Shown here in pieces: positions 38,816 through 50,238 of a stretch of DNA of 64,000 nucleotides. Numbering within the stretch: position 1 is the first letter of the stretch; each line of letters opens with the position of its first letter. The DNA is taken from assembly GCA_035582835.1 (NCBI GenBank), contig JAYKAV010000778.1:3449860-3513859 (forward strand). Direction: 5' to 3'. The notes under the pieces are model-generated. The model did not search any database and had not been told where the DNA came from. It was given only the letters and a program-made list of their open reading frames with translations. The DNA is from Phoebastria nigripes (Eukaryota > Chordata > Aves > Procellariiformes > Diomedeidae). Position numbers and translations under genes: made by a program.

Positions 38816-39507
38816 CAAAGTCTGCTCTCCAGAAGTCCAGTTCCGCTAACCCCCCTCCTTACTTCTCCGAGAATCTAAAACTCTATCATTTCATGATCGC
38901 TGTGCCCAAGACGGCCTCCAACCATCACATCACCCACAAGTCCTTCTCTGTTCACAAACAACAGGTCCAGCAGGGCGCCTTCCCTAGTTGGCTTCCTCAC
39001 TATCTGTGTCAGGAAGTTATCTTCCACACACTCCAGGAACCTCCTAGACTGTTTCCTCTCTGCTATATTGTATTTCCAGCAGACGTCTGGTAAGTTGAAA
39101 TCCCCCAGCGATCGTGAGACTTCTCCCAGCTGCTTATAGAATATTTCATCTGTCTCTTCATCCTGGTTGGGTGGTCTATAACAGACTCCTACCATGACAT
39201 CTGCCTTGTTGGCCTTTCCCCTGAGTCTTACTCATGAACAGTCGACCTTTTCATCACCATCGTCAAGCTCTCAACAGTCAAAACACTCCCTAACACACAG
39301 GGCTACCCCACCACCTCTCCTTCCTTGCCTATCCCTTCTGATGAGTTTATAGCCATCCATTGCAGCACTCCAGTTGTGTGAGTCATCCCACCATATTTCT
39401 GTGATNGGAACTATATCATAGTTTTCCAGCTGCACAATGGCTTCCAACTCCTCCTGTTTGTTGCCCATGCTGCGTACATTGGTGTAGATGCACTTTGGTT
39501 GGGCTAT
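38816..39507 (-). pseudogene. CR1 ORF2, endonuclease (APE-type) part
   Basis: On the minus strand the frame opens near 39504 with CIYTNVRSMGNKQEELEA, continues through an ITEIWWDDSHNW segment (the metal-binding glutamate region), VGVCYRPPNQD, the GDFNLPDVCW motif and GHSDHEMIEF (Asp-His catalytic pair). These are the hallmarks of the APE-like endonuclease that nicks target DNA for CR1. The same frame contains TGA stops near 39268 and 39235 and TAG at 38875-38877. After that a frame change continues into [12 protein letters not shown], which is endonuclease-linker sequence, and then the deletion junction. Bases before GDFN are also shortened relative to the family. Inactive. Confidence 0.9.
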
Positions 39508-39817
39508 TCATCCTGCCACCATTTTGGGGGGAGAAGCCCCAATTNCTATGTGACTGTTTTCAGGCACTTCTGTGGTTTCTAACACTTCAGCAACCCTTGC
39601 ATCTTTGCTGCCACGTGGATCTCCATCCCCTAGCTCCACTGGGATGGCTAGGGTGCTGCGTGCATTAGTACAGGGACATTTCAAATGTGCTCCAGTGTAC
39701 TCAGCACATTGTGGAGCAGACCGAAGGACCTCACTAGCACACCATCCCTCAAACATTGGCATGCCACCCCTGGCTTATCTCTAGTGAGCCTGGTTTTATA
39801 CCTTTCTCCCTTCCAAT

Positions 39818-40857
39818 CTAATTTAAAGATCTTTCAATGAGCCCTGCTAACTCCTGCGCAAAGATTCTTTTCCCCCTTTGAGACAGGTGTACCCTATCTG
39901 TCACCAGCAGGCCTGGTGTTGTGTAGACCAACCCATGATCAAAAAACCCAAAATTTTGCCAGTGACACCAGTCTTGGAGTCAGTTATTGATCTGCTGGGT
40001 CTTCCTGTTTCTTCCCTCATCATTCCCTGCAACTGGAAGGATAGAGGAGAACACTGCTTGTGCTCCTGATGCCTTAATCAGTCGTCCTAAGGCCCTGAAG
40101 TCTCTCTTGATTGCCCTCGGACTTCTTATTGCAACTTCATCACTGCCTACATGAAAAATCAATAATAGATAATAATCTGAGGGCCGTACCAGGGTAGGAA
40201 GTTTCCTTGTCACATCTTCAACCCGGGCCCCAGGGAAGCAGCAGACTTCCCTAAGAAGGGAGCATATTGGGCCTTCTGTTCCCCTCAGGAGAGAGTCTCC
40301 TGTGACAATAACTCATCTTTTTTTTTCTTTATGTAAGTGGTTTTGACACAGTGCATAGGCCAACTTAACCTTGGCGACACCTCCAACCTAGATAAACCAT
40401 CATTCTTGTCATTGTTCGCTTCTACGTGCAGAGCCTCGTACCTATTATACAAGGGCACCTGGGAAGGTGGGGTAGTCACAGAGGAGACGGGCCTGCTGCG
40501 CCAGGCAGGAACTTGTCGCCATTCCCCCCTATCCCTCAAGTCACNATGTTCTGCTGGGTGGAGGGAGGACAGGGAATCACCCATATCATGCATCCCNTCT
40601 GCCTGTTGGGCCTGTCTCAGGGAAGGTAGGGTGCAGTTCCAGCAGTCTATCTCTCTCTGATACTCCTCAACCTACTCACCTCCTCCCGGAGCTCAGCCAC
40701 TAAGCGGAGGAGTTCCTCTACCTGGACGCACCTCCCACAGGTGTGCTCACTGCTGCTGTCCGGTACTGGCACAAGAGCAGGGCACAGCCTGCAGCCTGGC
40801 ACCTGGGTGGCAGCGTGTTCCCGCCGGAACTCTGTCTGGGAAGCTGTGTCAGTCGCA
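39818..40857 (-). pseudogene. CR1 ORF1: zinc-binding pair, coiled coil and SGNH-esterase-like domain
   Basis: In minus-strand order: a CRLC...CGRC double CX2C zinc-binding module (about 40795-40725), a leucine-rich coiled coil EELLRLVAELREEVSRLR, a basic linker, then an SGNH-hydrolase-like domain with GDSLLRG (nucleophile serine block), HVGSDE (block III, degenerate from GxND) and DRVHLS (Asp-His block), ending at TAG 39818-39820. PHD-like zinc and esterase domains are known from CR1-type ORF1 proteins; the natural substrate is not established. The copy is broken: a 1-2 base shift after the coiled coil, a second shift at the A-run about 40317-40325 just before GDSLL, a TGA inside the esterase domain near 40000, and no clear ATG (an in-frame TAA sits at 40860). 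Confidence 0.85.
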
Positions 40858-41044
40858 GTTTAGAGAGGACATGGCTTTCTGCCGGGTGGATACCATTGCT
40901 CCCTGCTCCAGCCGGCAGAGTTACAGAGCCCTTCCTGCGCGGACTGCCGCGCCACAGCCTGTTTGCCCGCCCTGGTCGCTAGCGCTCCCCAGGGGCTTCT
41001 TTGATACGGGGCGGCGGGGGGGGAAGCTTGGCCGCATCGCTCCC

Positions 41045-41365
41045 GGTCCCGCCTAGGTCTCCTCAGCCGCTCCCGGCGGCCCTCTACTGAGGCTTCCCCG
41101 GTACAGGAATCCCGCTGTGCACCACGCTAGAGCGCTTCGCTGCCGATCGTGCCGGCACCGGAGCTGCTCGCCTCGGCGACTGAGNGCGTCTGTTACACCG
41201 CCTTTAAATCTCCCGCCGTCGCTGCCGGCCCCGCCCAAGTCTCCTCAGCCGCTGTGGCGGGGGCTGCCGGCGAGTGTCTCCGCTCCCCTGAGGCTTCCCC
41301 GCTTCAGGAACCCCCACATCCCGATCGTGCCGGCACCGGAACTGCTCGCCTCGGCAACGAGTCGT
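41045..41365 (-). promoter_or_regulatory. CR1 5' region: two tandem ~180-bp GC-rich units
   Basis: Two diverged copies of one unit lie head to tail. GATCGTGCCGGCACCGG starts at 41145 and again at 41323 (offset 178). TCTCCTCAGCCGCT starts at 41058 and 41240 (offset 182). GAGGCTTCCCCG and CTGCTCGCCTCGGC also recur. In element orientation each unit has a GC-box-like GGGCGGGGCC (degenerate in the downstream unit) and the intervening part has an ATTTAAA. The arrangement resembles the repeated promoter monomers of some mammalian L1 elements. It is CpG-rich, unlike everything around it. Promoter role is inferred from position and composition. Confidence 0.75.
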
Positions 41366-41523
41366 GCTACAGGTATCAAGACAGGCAAAGCCTTTTGAGC
41401 CCAAAAAGATAAAGCTGCAGGGGTTACTTCTAAATACACAGCAGTGTGGCCCACTTACTTTTAAGAAATGTTACAAAACTAAAAAGGACAATGACATACT
41501 AAAAGAAGCAACATGGGGATAGG

Positions 41524-42318
41524 TCAGAAATTAATGAGAGTTATTTTGGAAAGGGGAACAATTATAAAACAGAAACAATAGCAATGGTAGGGACACTGAC
41601 TAACTTGGGGGGTCTGTTTATCTGATCTCTCGCTTTCTGGTATCTGAATCAACATCTGATGACCTGTACCTGTTTGCCAGTTTTCATTCTCCACAATCTT
41701 GGCTATCTACGCCCAACTCTTAATATGCTCCTTATTCTCAAAAGCAGCATCACAATTTACATTTACTGTTGTCCTCAGAAGACTGAAGTGACTCTCATCA
41801 TTCCCTAGTTCCTTTATGAAATGTTCAGATTTGCTCATTTTATGAAGATTATATATAAGAAGTAGACTTTCTCCTCCAATGGGACAGATAGATGTTTTTA
41901 CCTAACTTTTCCACTGATACTTATCTCTGAAATGTTTTATTCTAGAAACATCATTTTCCAGGTGACGCTGAATTTTTTTGTAGGCAAGTTTTCTATCACT
42001 CCTAAAACTTTGTCGTAGTTCCTTGCCAATACCCAGCTGCTGAAAACCAGGCATTTCTGTATTGCCTTTGTTGATCATACCAACAGTCTTGAATTTGTCA
42101 GAGTATGGTACGTACTTGGGTACCTGACTTTGCTCAGTCACCTACATCCCAAACACCACAAGCACCATTATGGACTTGTGCAAAGACACTGAACTGAGCA
42201 GAACTTGAGAGCAGGAGCCATTTTGACAAAACCCCAAAATGAGTCCGCTCTCAGGGCCTGGCATCTCAAGCTGAGGGAACAGGTTTGCCAGAAAGGTGCC
42301 CCATGCCAGCCCGCAGTT
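41524..42318 (-). pseudogene. Unrecognised stop-poor block, possible decayed coding sequence
   Basis: One minus-strand frame runs from 42318 to the stop at 41524-41526 with only three internal stops, all TAG (42142-42144, 41902-41904, 41707-41709), giving open segments of 58, 79, 64 and 60 codons. The second segment looks most protein-like: lysine-, arginine- and glutamate-rich, with KYVPYSDKFKTVGM and a helical-looking C-terminal part ending DKYQWKS. I do not recognise the family, see no signal peptide or membrane segment with confidence, and found no start codon in good context. It lies directly 5' of the CR1 element and has no CR1 features. Alternatives are a degraded retrocopy, a decayed exon, or chance openness; the low stop count is suggestive, not decisive. 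Confidence 0.3.
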
Positions 42319-42321
42319 TTA

Positions 42322-43654
42322 TTTCTGGCCGNTTTTTTTCTGTGACTTCCTTTGTATCTAGAGTATTTATGTATTTTCCCTATGTGGAATACAAATTTTT
42401 TTTCGAGCATTCCGCCTTTGTGAATTATCTGGTGTGGTGGGCACGCTGACACTGGCTNAGTCTTTGAGATTTTAATTTTATATCATAGGCAATATGACCT
42501 TTCAGACTGTTTCAGCTTTATTAAATCCCAGCTATATATTTAAAATCATATTTCCTAGATCATTATGTCATAATGTCATTAGTAATAACAATATTTTGAA
42601 TCTTACCACCTGTAACCTTACCCATATAACCTGGAAATAACAATCATCTCTAATTAAAGTGTGGTAAGTGGTGACTGATTGCAAAAGGATTGATAATCCA
42701 CTCTGAGAAAAACAAAAAGTCTTCATGCAGCAAAAAGTCTCATAGCTTTAACAGAGAAAGATTGCGGGATTTAACACTGTTTTGCACCCTGCAAAACTTG
42801 GCATGTTTTGTACTCTGTGTTTTGCAGTGCTTTGCACATTGAGGAAAACCAAATTTTTACCTGTTTCCATAAATTTCATCTTGAAAATCACTAATAGAAA
42901 GACTAAACAGGATTAAATAGGCCAAAATAAACCTGAGAGAACTGTGTTATGTGAAGGTGAGAAAAATTAGACCCAGTTTTGAAGGAAAGATTTATCAAAC
43001 TTTCAATCAATGCTTTTCACTGCAATTACTAGCATATCTTTCATGAACATCTTTAAGATTAGTTTTCCTCNAAAGGACCATCCCATTTCTTTGGAGATAA
43101 AGCTGATGGGATTAAGAATAAATCNACTACTGTGAATAATGCATCATATGATGAGTTATATTGGTTGAGTCTGAGTAACCTCTCTGTTAGAGGTAAATTT
43201 AGCACAGGAAATACTGCCTACCCACTTTGCAGAATCAAGTTCAGTTACATTAAATTTAATGTGTTACAGCAGAAGACATCAGGCATAGCTTTTCCAGCAA
43301 AACACAAAAAAGAAGATTGCAAGTTATGAATGCTTCACATAAGTCAAGTTAATTCTAGCATTAAGAACCAGCTTTTTGTCTGTATGATGTACAATAGTTA
43401 GATTTCAGCCTGCACTGCGTTGGGTATTCATATATGCAAGGAAACACTCCATTAGTCAGCTCCCAGTAGGCCTCTTGCTTCTTCCTGTGTTATAGTATTT
43501 TTAACAGCATATTTCCAAGTACAGTTTTCTCTCAGCTTTTGGAACATCACAATTTGCAAGCAAAGCAGGAGTTTAGGGGTTAACAATAACTGGAGGAAAA
43601 GGTACACCCATTGTAATTGTTTAAGGTGAAACAAATACACATTTATCATATGTT
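42322..43654. other. Unique DNA, nothing recognised
   Basis: AT-rich sequence without gene or repeat signatures. N at 42332, 42458, 43071 and 43125. Confidence 0.55.
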
Positions 43655-43697
43655 GGTGCTGAAACATTACTTAGGTGCTGAAACATTACTTAGGTGC
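43655..43697. repeat. 19-bp tandem duplication
   Basis: The 19-mer starting GGTGCTGAAACATTACTTA at 43655 is repeated exactly at 43674, with a partial third start (GGTGCC) at 43693. It borders the AT-rich tract that follows. Confidence 0.9.
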
Positions 43698-43820
43698 CTC
43701 ATTATATAATTTATACTATATAATTTATAATATATAAATTTATAATTTATGTTTATATAAAAAGTATATAAAATATATAAATTTATCATTCGTAATATAT
43801 AATTATATCATAAATTTTTA
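43698..43820. repeat. AT-rich low-complexity tract (TATAAATTTA units)
   Basis: About 120 bp composed almost only of A and T with recurring ATATAATTTATA and TATATAAATTTAT units. Strongly self-complementary and probably unstable. No coding content. Confidence 0.9.
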
Positions 43821-44048
43821 GCTTTTGAAAGGAAGAGTTCATTTACATTGTTACTAGGTATGTCAGAAATTTGAAAATTCGCCTGATCTATTTTGACTCA
43901 AATTATTTATGGATTAATAGATGGTGGCATGTATCTCCTGTGATATGAAATATAAGGAAGGATCTAGCACACATGAAAGTGATTTTGTTTAATTCATGCA
44001 AGTCTATAGGTCTCAGGAACGGGTTTAAGATTTTCTTCATCTNATTTT

Positions 44049-44195
44049 CATAGAATCATAGAATCATAAAGGTTGGAAAAGACCTCTAAGATCATCGAGT
44101 CCAACCGTCAACCCAACACCACCATGCCCACTAAACCATGTCCCTATGCNCCTCATCTACACGTCTTTTAAATACTTCCAGAGATGGTGACTCAA
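44049..44195 (-). mobile_element. CR1 LINE 3' fragment (minus strand)
   Basis: The plus strand starts CATAGAATCATAGAATCATA, the reverse complement of the CR1 terminal repeat. It then carries AGGTTGGAAAAGACCTCTAA, GATCATCGAGTCCAACC and the end of the ORF2 coding region (ACTAAACCATGTCCCTA complement of the RDMV-stop region, and AGATGGTGACTCAA). About 147 bp long, closely related to the large copy at 37834. ATTTT occurs immediately on both sides (44044-44048 and 44196-44200), a possible short target duplication, although CR1 often leaves none. Confidence 0.93.
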
Positions 44196-46733
44196 ATTTT
44201 ATATTGCTTCTTCCCATTTTATTNTATTACTGTGCTCAAGGGGCCAAAGCCCAATGAAAAGTGGTTCTGTTTTGTTCATGGCATTTCAGGCTTAGGGCCA
44301 AATGGAGCTACACAGGTGTAAATAAAGAGCCGATTTTTTCCCCCATGTCCCTTGTACATGACTTGAAGCTTAACTTATAAATAAGAGTAAGGAAAAAGCG
44401 GACTGAGTTCTTGCCTTATTTAATTCCCCAAGTGACTATTGTTTAATTACATTTATATAATTGCAGAACCTGGGAAAAGACTTAAATTTAGTCCATTTGA
44501 CTGGAGTTTGTGCCCTTAAAGTTAGATCACTGACTTGTCAAATACATCCCATAGTTCTTTGGCCAGGAACTGACTGACTGTTAATCTATTTGACATTATA
44601 ATTATTCCTGTCATTTAGTTTATAGCTTATACTTTGAACAGAGCACTTCAGAACGATACCTGCTCAGAGACCTTTTTGTTAACCAAGTATATCATTTAGA
44701 AGGTCTACAGTATTACTGATATATGAACCAGCAATTAAGTTCTGACAATATACATACTGGAAGCCATTGACTTATCTTCAGCAGTGGCAGCAGAAGTATG
44801 CCAAGCTGTAAGTCTGTGGCACTGCAGAGCTGCAAACCACTTGCATGTTCCAGAAGACGCTGAAGGTTTAGTATGAAGCAGCTTGATAAGATTGGCTCTT
44901 TCCTCAGGTTTCTCTCAGTCAAATAATGCATCACGTATTAGGTTGCTTTCAGTGTGTAGCCTTTGTAACAATACCCCTTTACCTTCGTTTTCAACAAGTT
45001 TATGAAAAACAGCATGGAAATGGTCAGAGTTTTAATTTCATTCCAGTGTTTGTCAACACAACCACATTTGTTGTTGAACTCAGCACAACCGAGATGGAGT
45101 TTTCACCCTTAACACTGATAAACTGTGTCACGGTGGTAAATAGGATGCACAGCATAAATTGACTCCCTCTTGCACATCTAGGAACCTAGGGGCATCCTCT
45201 GCATAACAGATGCTTATAAATATTAGAGGAAGTCTTCTCCATTAGAGTGTCACACTAAGTGGTATTTCTGCTGCTGAAGAGATGGTGCTTTTAACTTTTT
45301 TATTGATGTTTTGCTCAGAGGTTTCCCATTCTGTGTCCTATGTCTTTTGCAATTCACCAATGCTTTGGTGTATGAACTAACCGTAAGATCCTGGAGGATA
45401 TAAATCAGTCCCACAGGTCTTCCGCTCTTCTATCTTGCTACTTTTCTAATGGGATCATCTCTTCTGGAGTCCTGAGTCCAGACGGGCACAAGAAACTTCA
45501 AGTAATTTCAAACCAGAAGCACTAAAATCTTCCAAGAAACCTACTTGTTTGAGAATTTGCATCAACTACTACCACCTAAAAGAAGATAAAGGAGAGAAGA
45601 AAAGGCAAACATACATAATGATCCTTTTCCTTGGATGGATTGAATAGTAAATGTCCATTTATTTTTCCCAAAGGAAAAAAGGATATCAGAAGAAACAGGC
45701 TTTTTTAGTTTTTGCCTCATAACTACATAGGAGTTTCAGTTTCAGAGAACTGCTACTGTTTTTATTGAAAAAAAGAAGTTTAAGACCCATCGTTCTACAT
45801 CTCTGAGCAATGTATCCTTGTGCCAGGTTCTGTCAAAACAAAAGAAGGAAAATATTCCTGTATTTTAGAATTTGCTCATTAAACAGAATTATGAGATAGC
45901 AGACTTTGAACTTGAGCTATAGAGGAAGCAGAAATGGCTTCAACAACACCCACTGCAGCAATTTTGCTCCATGGGCATTAATGTAGACAACAGGAAAAAG
46001 TGTTTAAAAGTTCAGAACTGAACTTTTCTTGCCAAAAGAAGTAATTTAACTGTGAGAGCAATTCATCACATTTTCAAAATTGGATCCTGGTCTCTATAGT
46101 GGAATACACTATCAATGTCTTCTTTAGCTGACAGGACGCAGTTTGCTTTTTTAAATGTAAACTCCAGCAGCCCGTCTCTACTGAACAGGTACCTGGACTG
46201 CCTGGCATAAAAGCATATTAACTGGCTGTAACGCAAGACATCTTCATCTTCATGCAAACTGTTAATATTTNATTTAGGCATGCATGGTGAGCAAATATAT
46301 AAGTGTATTAATTCCTTTGCAGTCTTCTGATGTATATAGCAGCTGTGTGATTTGATTTGAATTGATTTTGCTGCTAACTCTGGTGACCTCCAATAAAAAA
46401 TTGTTGCATTCACCACAAAGTGATTTATGATGGCAGGACTCTCTATTATATAAATACTTTCCAATGCATTAGTCAGAAATCCACTATCTTACTTCATTAA
46501 ACCAACAAATATAATCAATTCTTATCTGATTTACAGTTTTTTATGCAAGGAAAAAAGATTCTACCTTTATGCCAAATGGAGTTAAAATGTATATCATGTA
46601 ATATGAAATGTCTCTGCCTCAGTGTGTAAGTGCCACTAATCAAAATCAGAGTCCACGTTCAAGATTTTAGCTCTGATCAAACTCTGGGTTGCACATTACA
46701 AGAATTAAATGCAGTACTTCAGCACTTACAGTT

Positions 46734-46751
46734 AACATGCATATGCATGTT
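46734..46751. promoter_or_regulatory. Perfect 18-bp palindrome containing the MORE POU-dimer motif
   Basis: AACATGCATATGCATGTT is exactly self-complementary. Its core ATGCATATGCAT (46737-46748) equals the palindromic MORE sequence known to bind POU-domain (Oct) homodimers. Just upstream is GTTAAC. The motif match is exact; any function is inference. Confidence 0.6.
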
Positions 46752-49700
46752 TTGTTAATAAATAGTGCTAAGCATTAACACTGTGACATTTTGTAGTTAA
46801 ATAGCCACGTAGTTTAATCACAATGGAAAACTAAAGGCATAGCTTAAATATGAGCATTGTACAAATGACGTTAGGAGACAAAGTCTTTACTAGCAATACA
46901 GTAGTAACATGCCTCTTCTATCAAAACATCCTGAAGCACTTTACTATCTGTCTGCANGTGTTTGTGCATGCTAATATGTGCATGTTAGAAGTATTATACA
47001 TAGGAATCACTTCAATCATACCTGAAATGCAGATATAGAACTTGCTTCCTATACATATGGAGACAAAGAATAACACATTTTCAGCAGTAATGCATTTTTT
47101 TATTTAAAAGGATAGATGTGCTACTGAATCTATGGCTCCTTATTACAACACAGAGTCAATAAAAAGAGCTCTCATCCAACTACTGTGCGATCCATCGATA
47201 ATTCTGCCAGAACCACTAAACACTACTTTGCCTGTAGTGTCCCTCTGGCCCATTTATTTGGAAAATAATTTTGAAGTAAAACTTGGGGGGGCGGGGTGTT
47301 ATTTGGTCATTTTTTCAACATTGACCCTAGCCCCTTGTGTTTAAAGTGTGGGGAACAATGAAGGTTTTAAAAACCTAAAGCAGAAAATGAAAATGATTCT
47401 ATGTTTTCTGTGCCCGAGTGATTTACTTATTGAGATACTGTAAAGAGGTGAGTAGGAGAGGGATAGTTCCCTAACATGTCCTCTTCCTTTGGCAGCTATG
47501 CTTTACAAAGACATGAGTGAAATCATCTCAGCCCTCTGGAGATGACCTCCAGGTTCATCAATGGAAGGGGACACTTTCTTGAGCTTCAACATGACTGAAC
47601 TCAGCATCTCCTGTACTTTGGATAGGTCTCAGTAACTGTGCACTGGCTAGTCTTATTTCAGGGGACTTCTTTAGTATGTTGGCTGTGTTGAATTCCTTTA
47701 GACAGTCAGCCAAATACCATGTTACTGCAGTACTCGGCTCATGCTCACATCTCTCTGAGATACATAGCACGGGCATATCTTCGCTGTAACCTTGCACTGT
47801 CTAGAAAGCCTAGACAACCTGCATAGGCTCTGAATGCTAATGCAAGGGCCCACTACCCAAACACAAGGCATTGTAGAGTCTAAGTCCCTTTTTAAGATTC
47901 AATGCAAAGATGATTAATAGCAAATCCAAGTCATGCTCGAGATTCTGCTGACGCACATATACCCCCCACTGTCCTGTACCGAGCATGGCCCCAATGTAGG
48001 AAAGGGTCTTGCCTGCTGCTGTGAGGGTCTACATTTCTGTAACATTAATTGCATATATGCAAAGAGTACAGCACATAAAAATGTGTCTAAGTCTAGTACA
48101 GTGAGCAGCTGCTAGCTGTATGCGTATCTGTATCAGGCTCAGCAGGAATCACCTACCTGACTTTCAGCAACAAAAAACATTCAGTCGTCAACATCTGAGC
48201 TAAAGGAACAGCTCACATAACTATCAATTGCTAGCATTCCTGTTCTTTGCTGGCACAAGTTAGACATCAGTGGGAGACTATTATCAACACACTATTAGCA
48301 TTACATAATTTGCTAGACAAGTTATTTTTGAGCATTTAGGACTCACAACACTTTGAGTTCCACGGTGGGTTTTTTTCTGTAATGAACTGCAGGACCCTAT
48401 ATAGATACCTGAAATATCATGGGACAGACACAGGAATGAATCTGTCTCTCTTTCAGCCCCTCAAGCTACAGCAGTAACTCTGCTAGCTGTCAGGAAATAA
48501 CAAGCCCCTCTCTCTCTGAAGCAAAACATTGGATCTTGATCACAAAGTGTGTGCCCTACACCACTAGTAGAAAATCCAGGAAATACCTGATAGCTGGGAA
48601 GGAACAAAACCAGAACTCTCTGTGGTATTTAAGAACTCTGCCTTCAGTTTCTGTTCTCTTTTCCTATGATGCAACAACAGGAGGGAAAGGATAAAAATAT
48701 CTGTATCAAAGGACTTTTCTTTTCAGAAAGGGTGCATTATTGTCCTTACTAAAGGAATTCAAAGTGTTTTCGATTCATCTAGACAGTTCAAGGATATGTA
48801 CACCTACCATACCTATGGACTTTTTCCAGCTGGTATATTTTTTTCAGCTGGTAAAATGCTGGTATATCTTCCAGGAGTTCCTAAACACTAAACCGATGTT
48901 TCTGGAATTAGAGTTTCTTTTATACATACTAGAAGAGGCTCCTTGCTGATGTTCCACTAATTCCAAGGTACCTACAGAATTCCATTGCAGTATACTATGA
49001 AACCATCTTCATAAAGATACAGTTGAGAAAGACACCAGACGAATACGTAGACAAAACCTGACTTAAAAAACCAGAGTCCCTTGGAAGGAGATATTTCTCC
49101 TAGGAAAAGAGATTATTCAGCCTGATGCATTGTCAGAGGATTTTCCTGTAAGACTGTATTATTTTTATGTTAACTTCATGTACAACAGACTGTATAACAC
49201 ACAGCTCAAAATTATTTGTTTCATCTTTTCTTAGGTGTGTCTCTGTCCTTTTGACCCCCACTGAGCCATGGCACTATAGATGCCGCATTCTGCAATGTCA
49301 CACAGTAGGTGTTGAGGTGGGACAGAGATCAATGACACTCTCTTGATTACAAGGCACTTGAGGAGTGGATCAGGTAAGAGTGCAGTTTTGTAANGGCTGA
49401 CATCTGTAGAGATATCAAGTCTAGAACAGGAATTTACTCTTAATTTGGCATCCCCAACTTTGCAATTTAGTCCTATTGCTGAATGGTTAAAATGAAAAGC
49501 AATGACATAAACAGTCCCCAAGACTCTTTAAGCTGAGGCTGACCAGCTGTTTCAAACATAGCTGCTCATGGGCAGAGGGTAAAGAAAAAGGGAGAGTTTT
49601 TTAACGGCCACAAAAAGCCTTGGTGGTTGTTCATCTGGCTTTATTTTTCACTGATGAAAATCTGTACTTGGGAGTAACAAGTACTGCATGAGCTAAGTAC

Positions 49701-50238
49701 TTGGCTGCCTTTGTAATGGCCATGGTGGATGGGAATTAGATATTGACTTGGATTACACAAACCCTGTTTTGACAGAGTCCATTTTTGGCTATGCATGTGC
49801 TGCAAAATTGAACTTGCAAAAAATAAACGTTCAGAAGATCTTGTTTGTTATAGAAAAAAGAAAAGTTTGTATGTGTTTTCAATAAGATAAAGGCTTACTT
49901 CAAAGGTCTCACCCATCTCATCACTGACAGCCCAGTAACAGGTATCTTTACCCCTGCCTAATCTTTTCAGGGTAGGTAAGCCACTTAGTATGTACTTAAA
50001 ACACCCTAGCAAAATAAAAAGGGTAGTAAAGAAGTTTGACATCAGTTGCAAAAAAGCAAGTATTCATTGGGGGACTATGTGGGTAGCTTACATTAGCAGG
50101 TACAGTACTATTATAGAGAAAGAAATGGCATTTTGAAATTATAATCCACATGCCTTCTTCAAAGCAAATAGTCAGGGGTACAAAGAAAATACCCCAATGA
50201 ATAATGAACCTCCTGTTAGTGCAGCGTGCCTTGTGTTT

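Larger units (their letters stand above)
37834..41365 (-). mobile_element. CR1 LINE with 5' end retained and internal ORF2 deletion
   Basis: This is a minus-strand CR1 non-LTR retrotransposon. In sense order it carries a GC-rich 5' region with tandem units (41365-41045), ORF1 (40857-39818), the ORF2 endonuclease (39507-38816), the ORF2 reverse-transcriptase end (38811-37913), and a short 3' UTR ending in GATTCTATGAT at 37834. CR1 moves by target-primed reverse transcription and most copies are cut to a few hundred bases from the 5' side. This copy keeps 5' sequence but has lost about 1 kb or more of ORF2, so its span is about 3.5 kb against about 4.5 kb for a full element. Stops, frameshifts and several N show it is dead. 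The exact 5' boundary is uncertain; similarity stops being recognisable to me between 41365 and 41395. Confidence 0.93.

Noticed and set aside
41117..41412. Several 60-93 residue frames in the GC-rich segment
   Set aside because: They are artefacts of the CR1 5' tandem units.
46066..46464. 132-residue minus-strand open frame
   Set aside because: No recognisable domain, AT-rich codons typical of noncoding DNA, contains an N.
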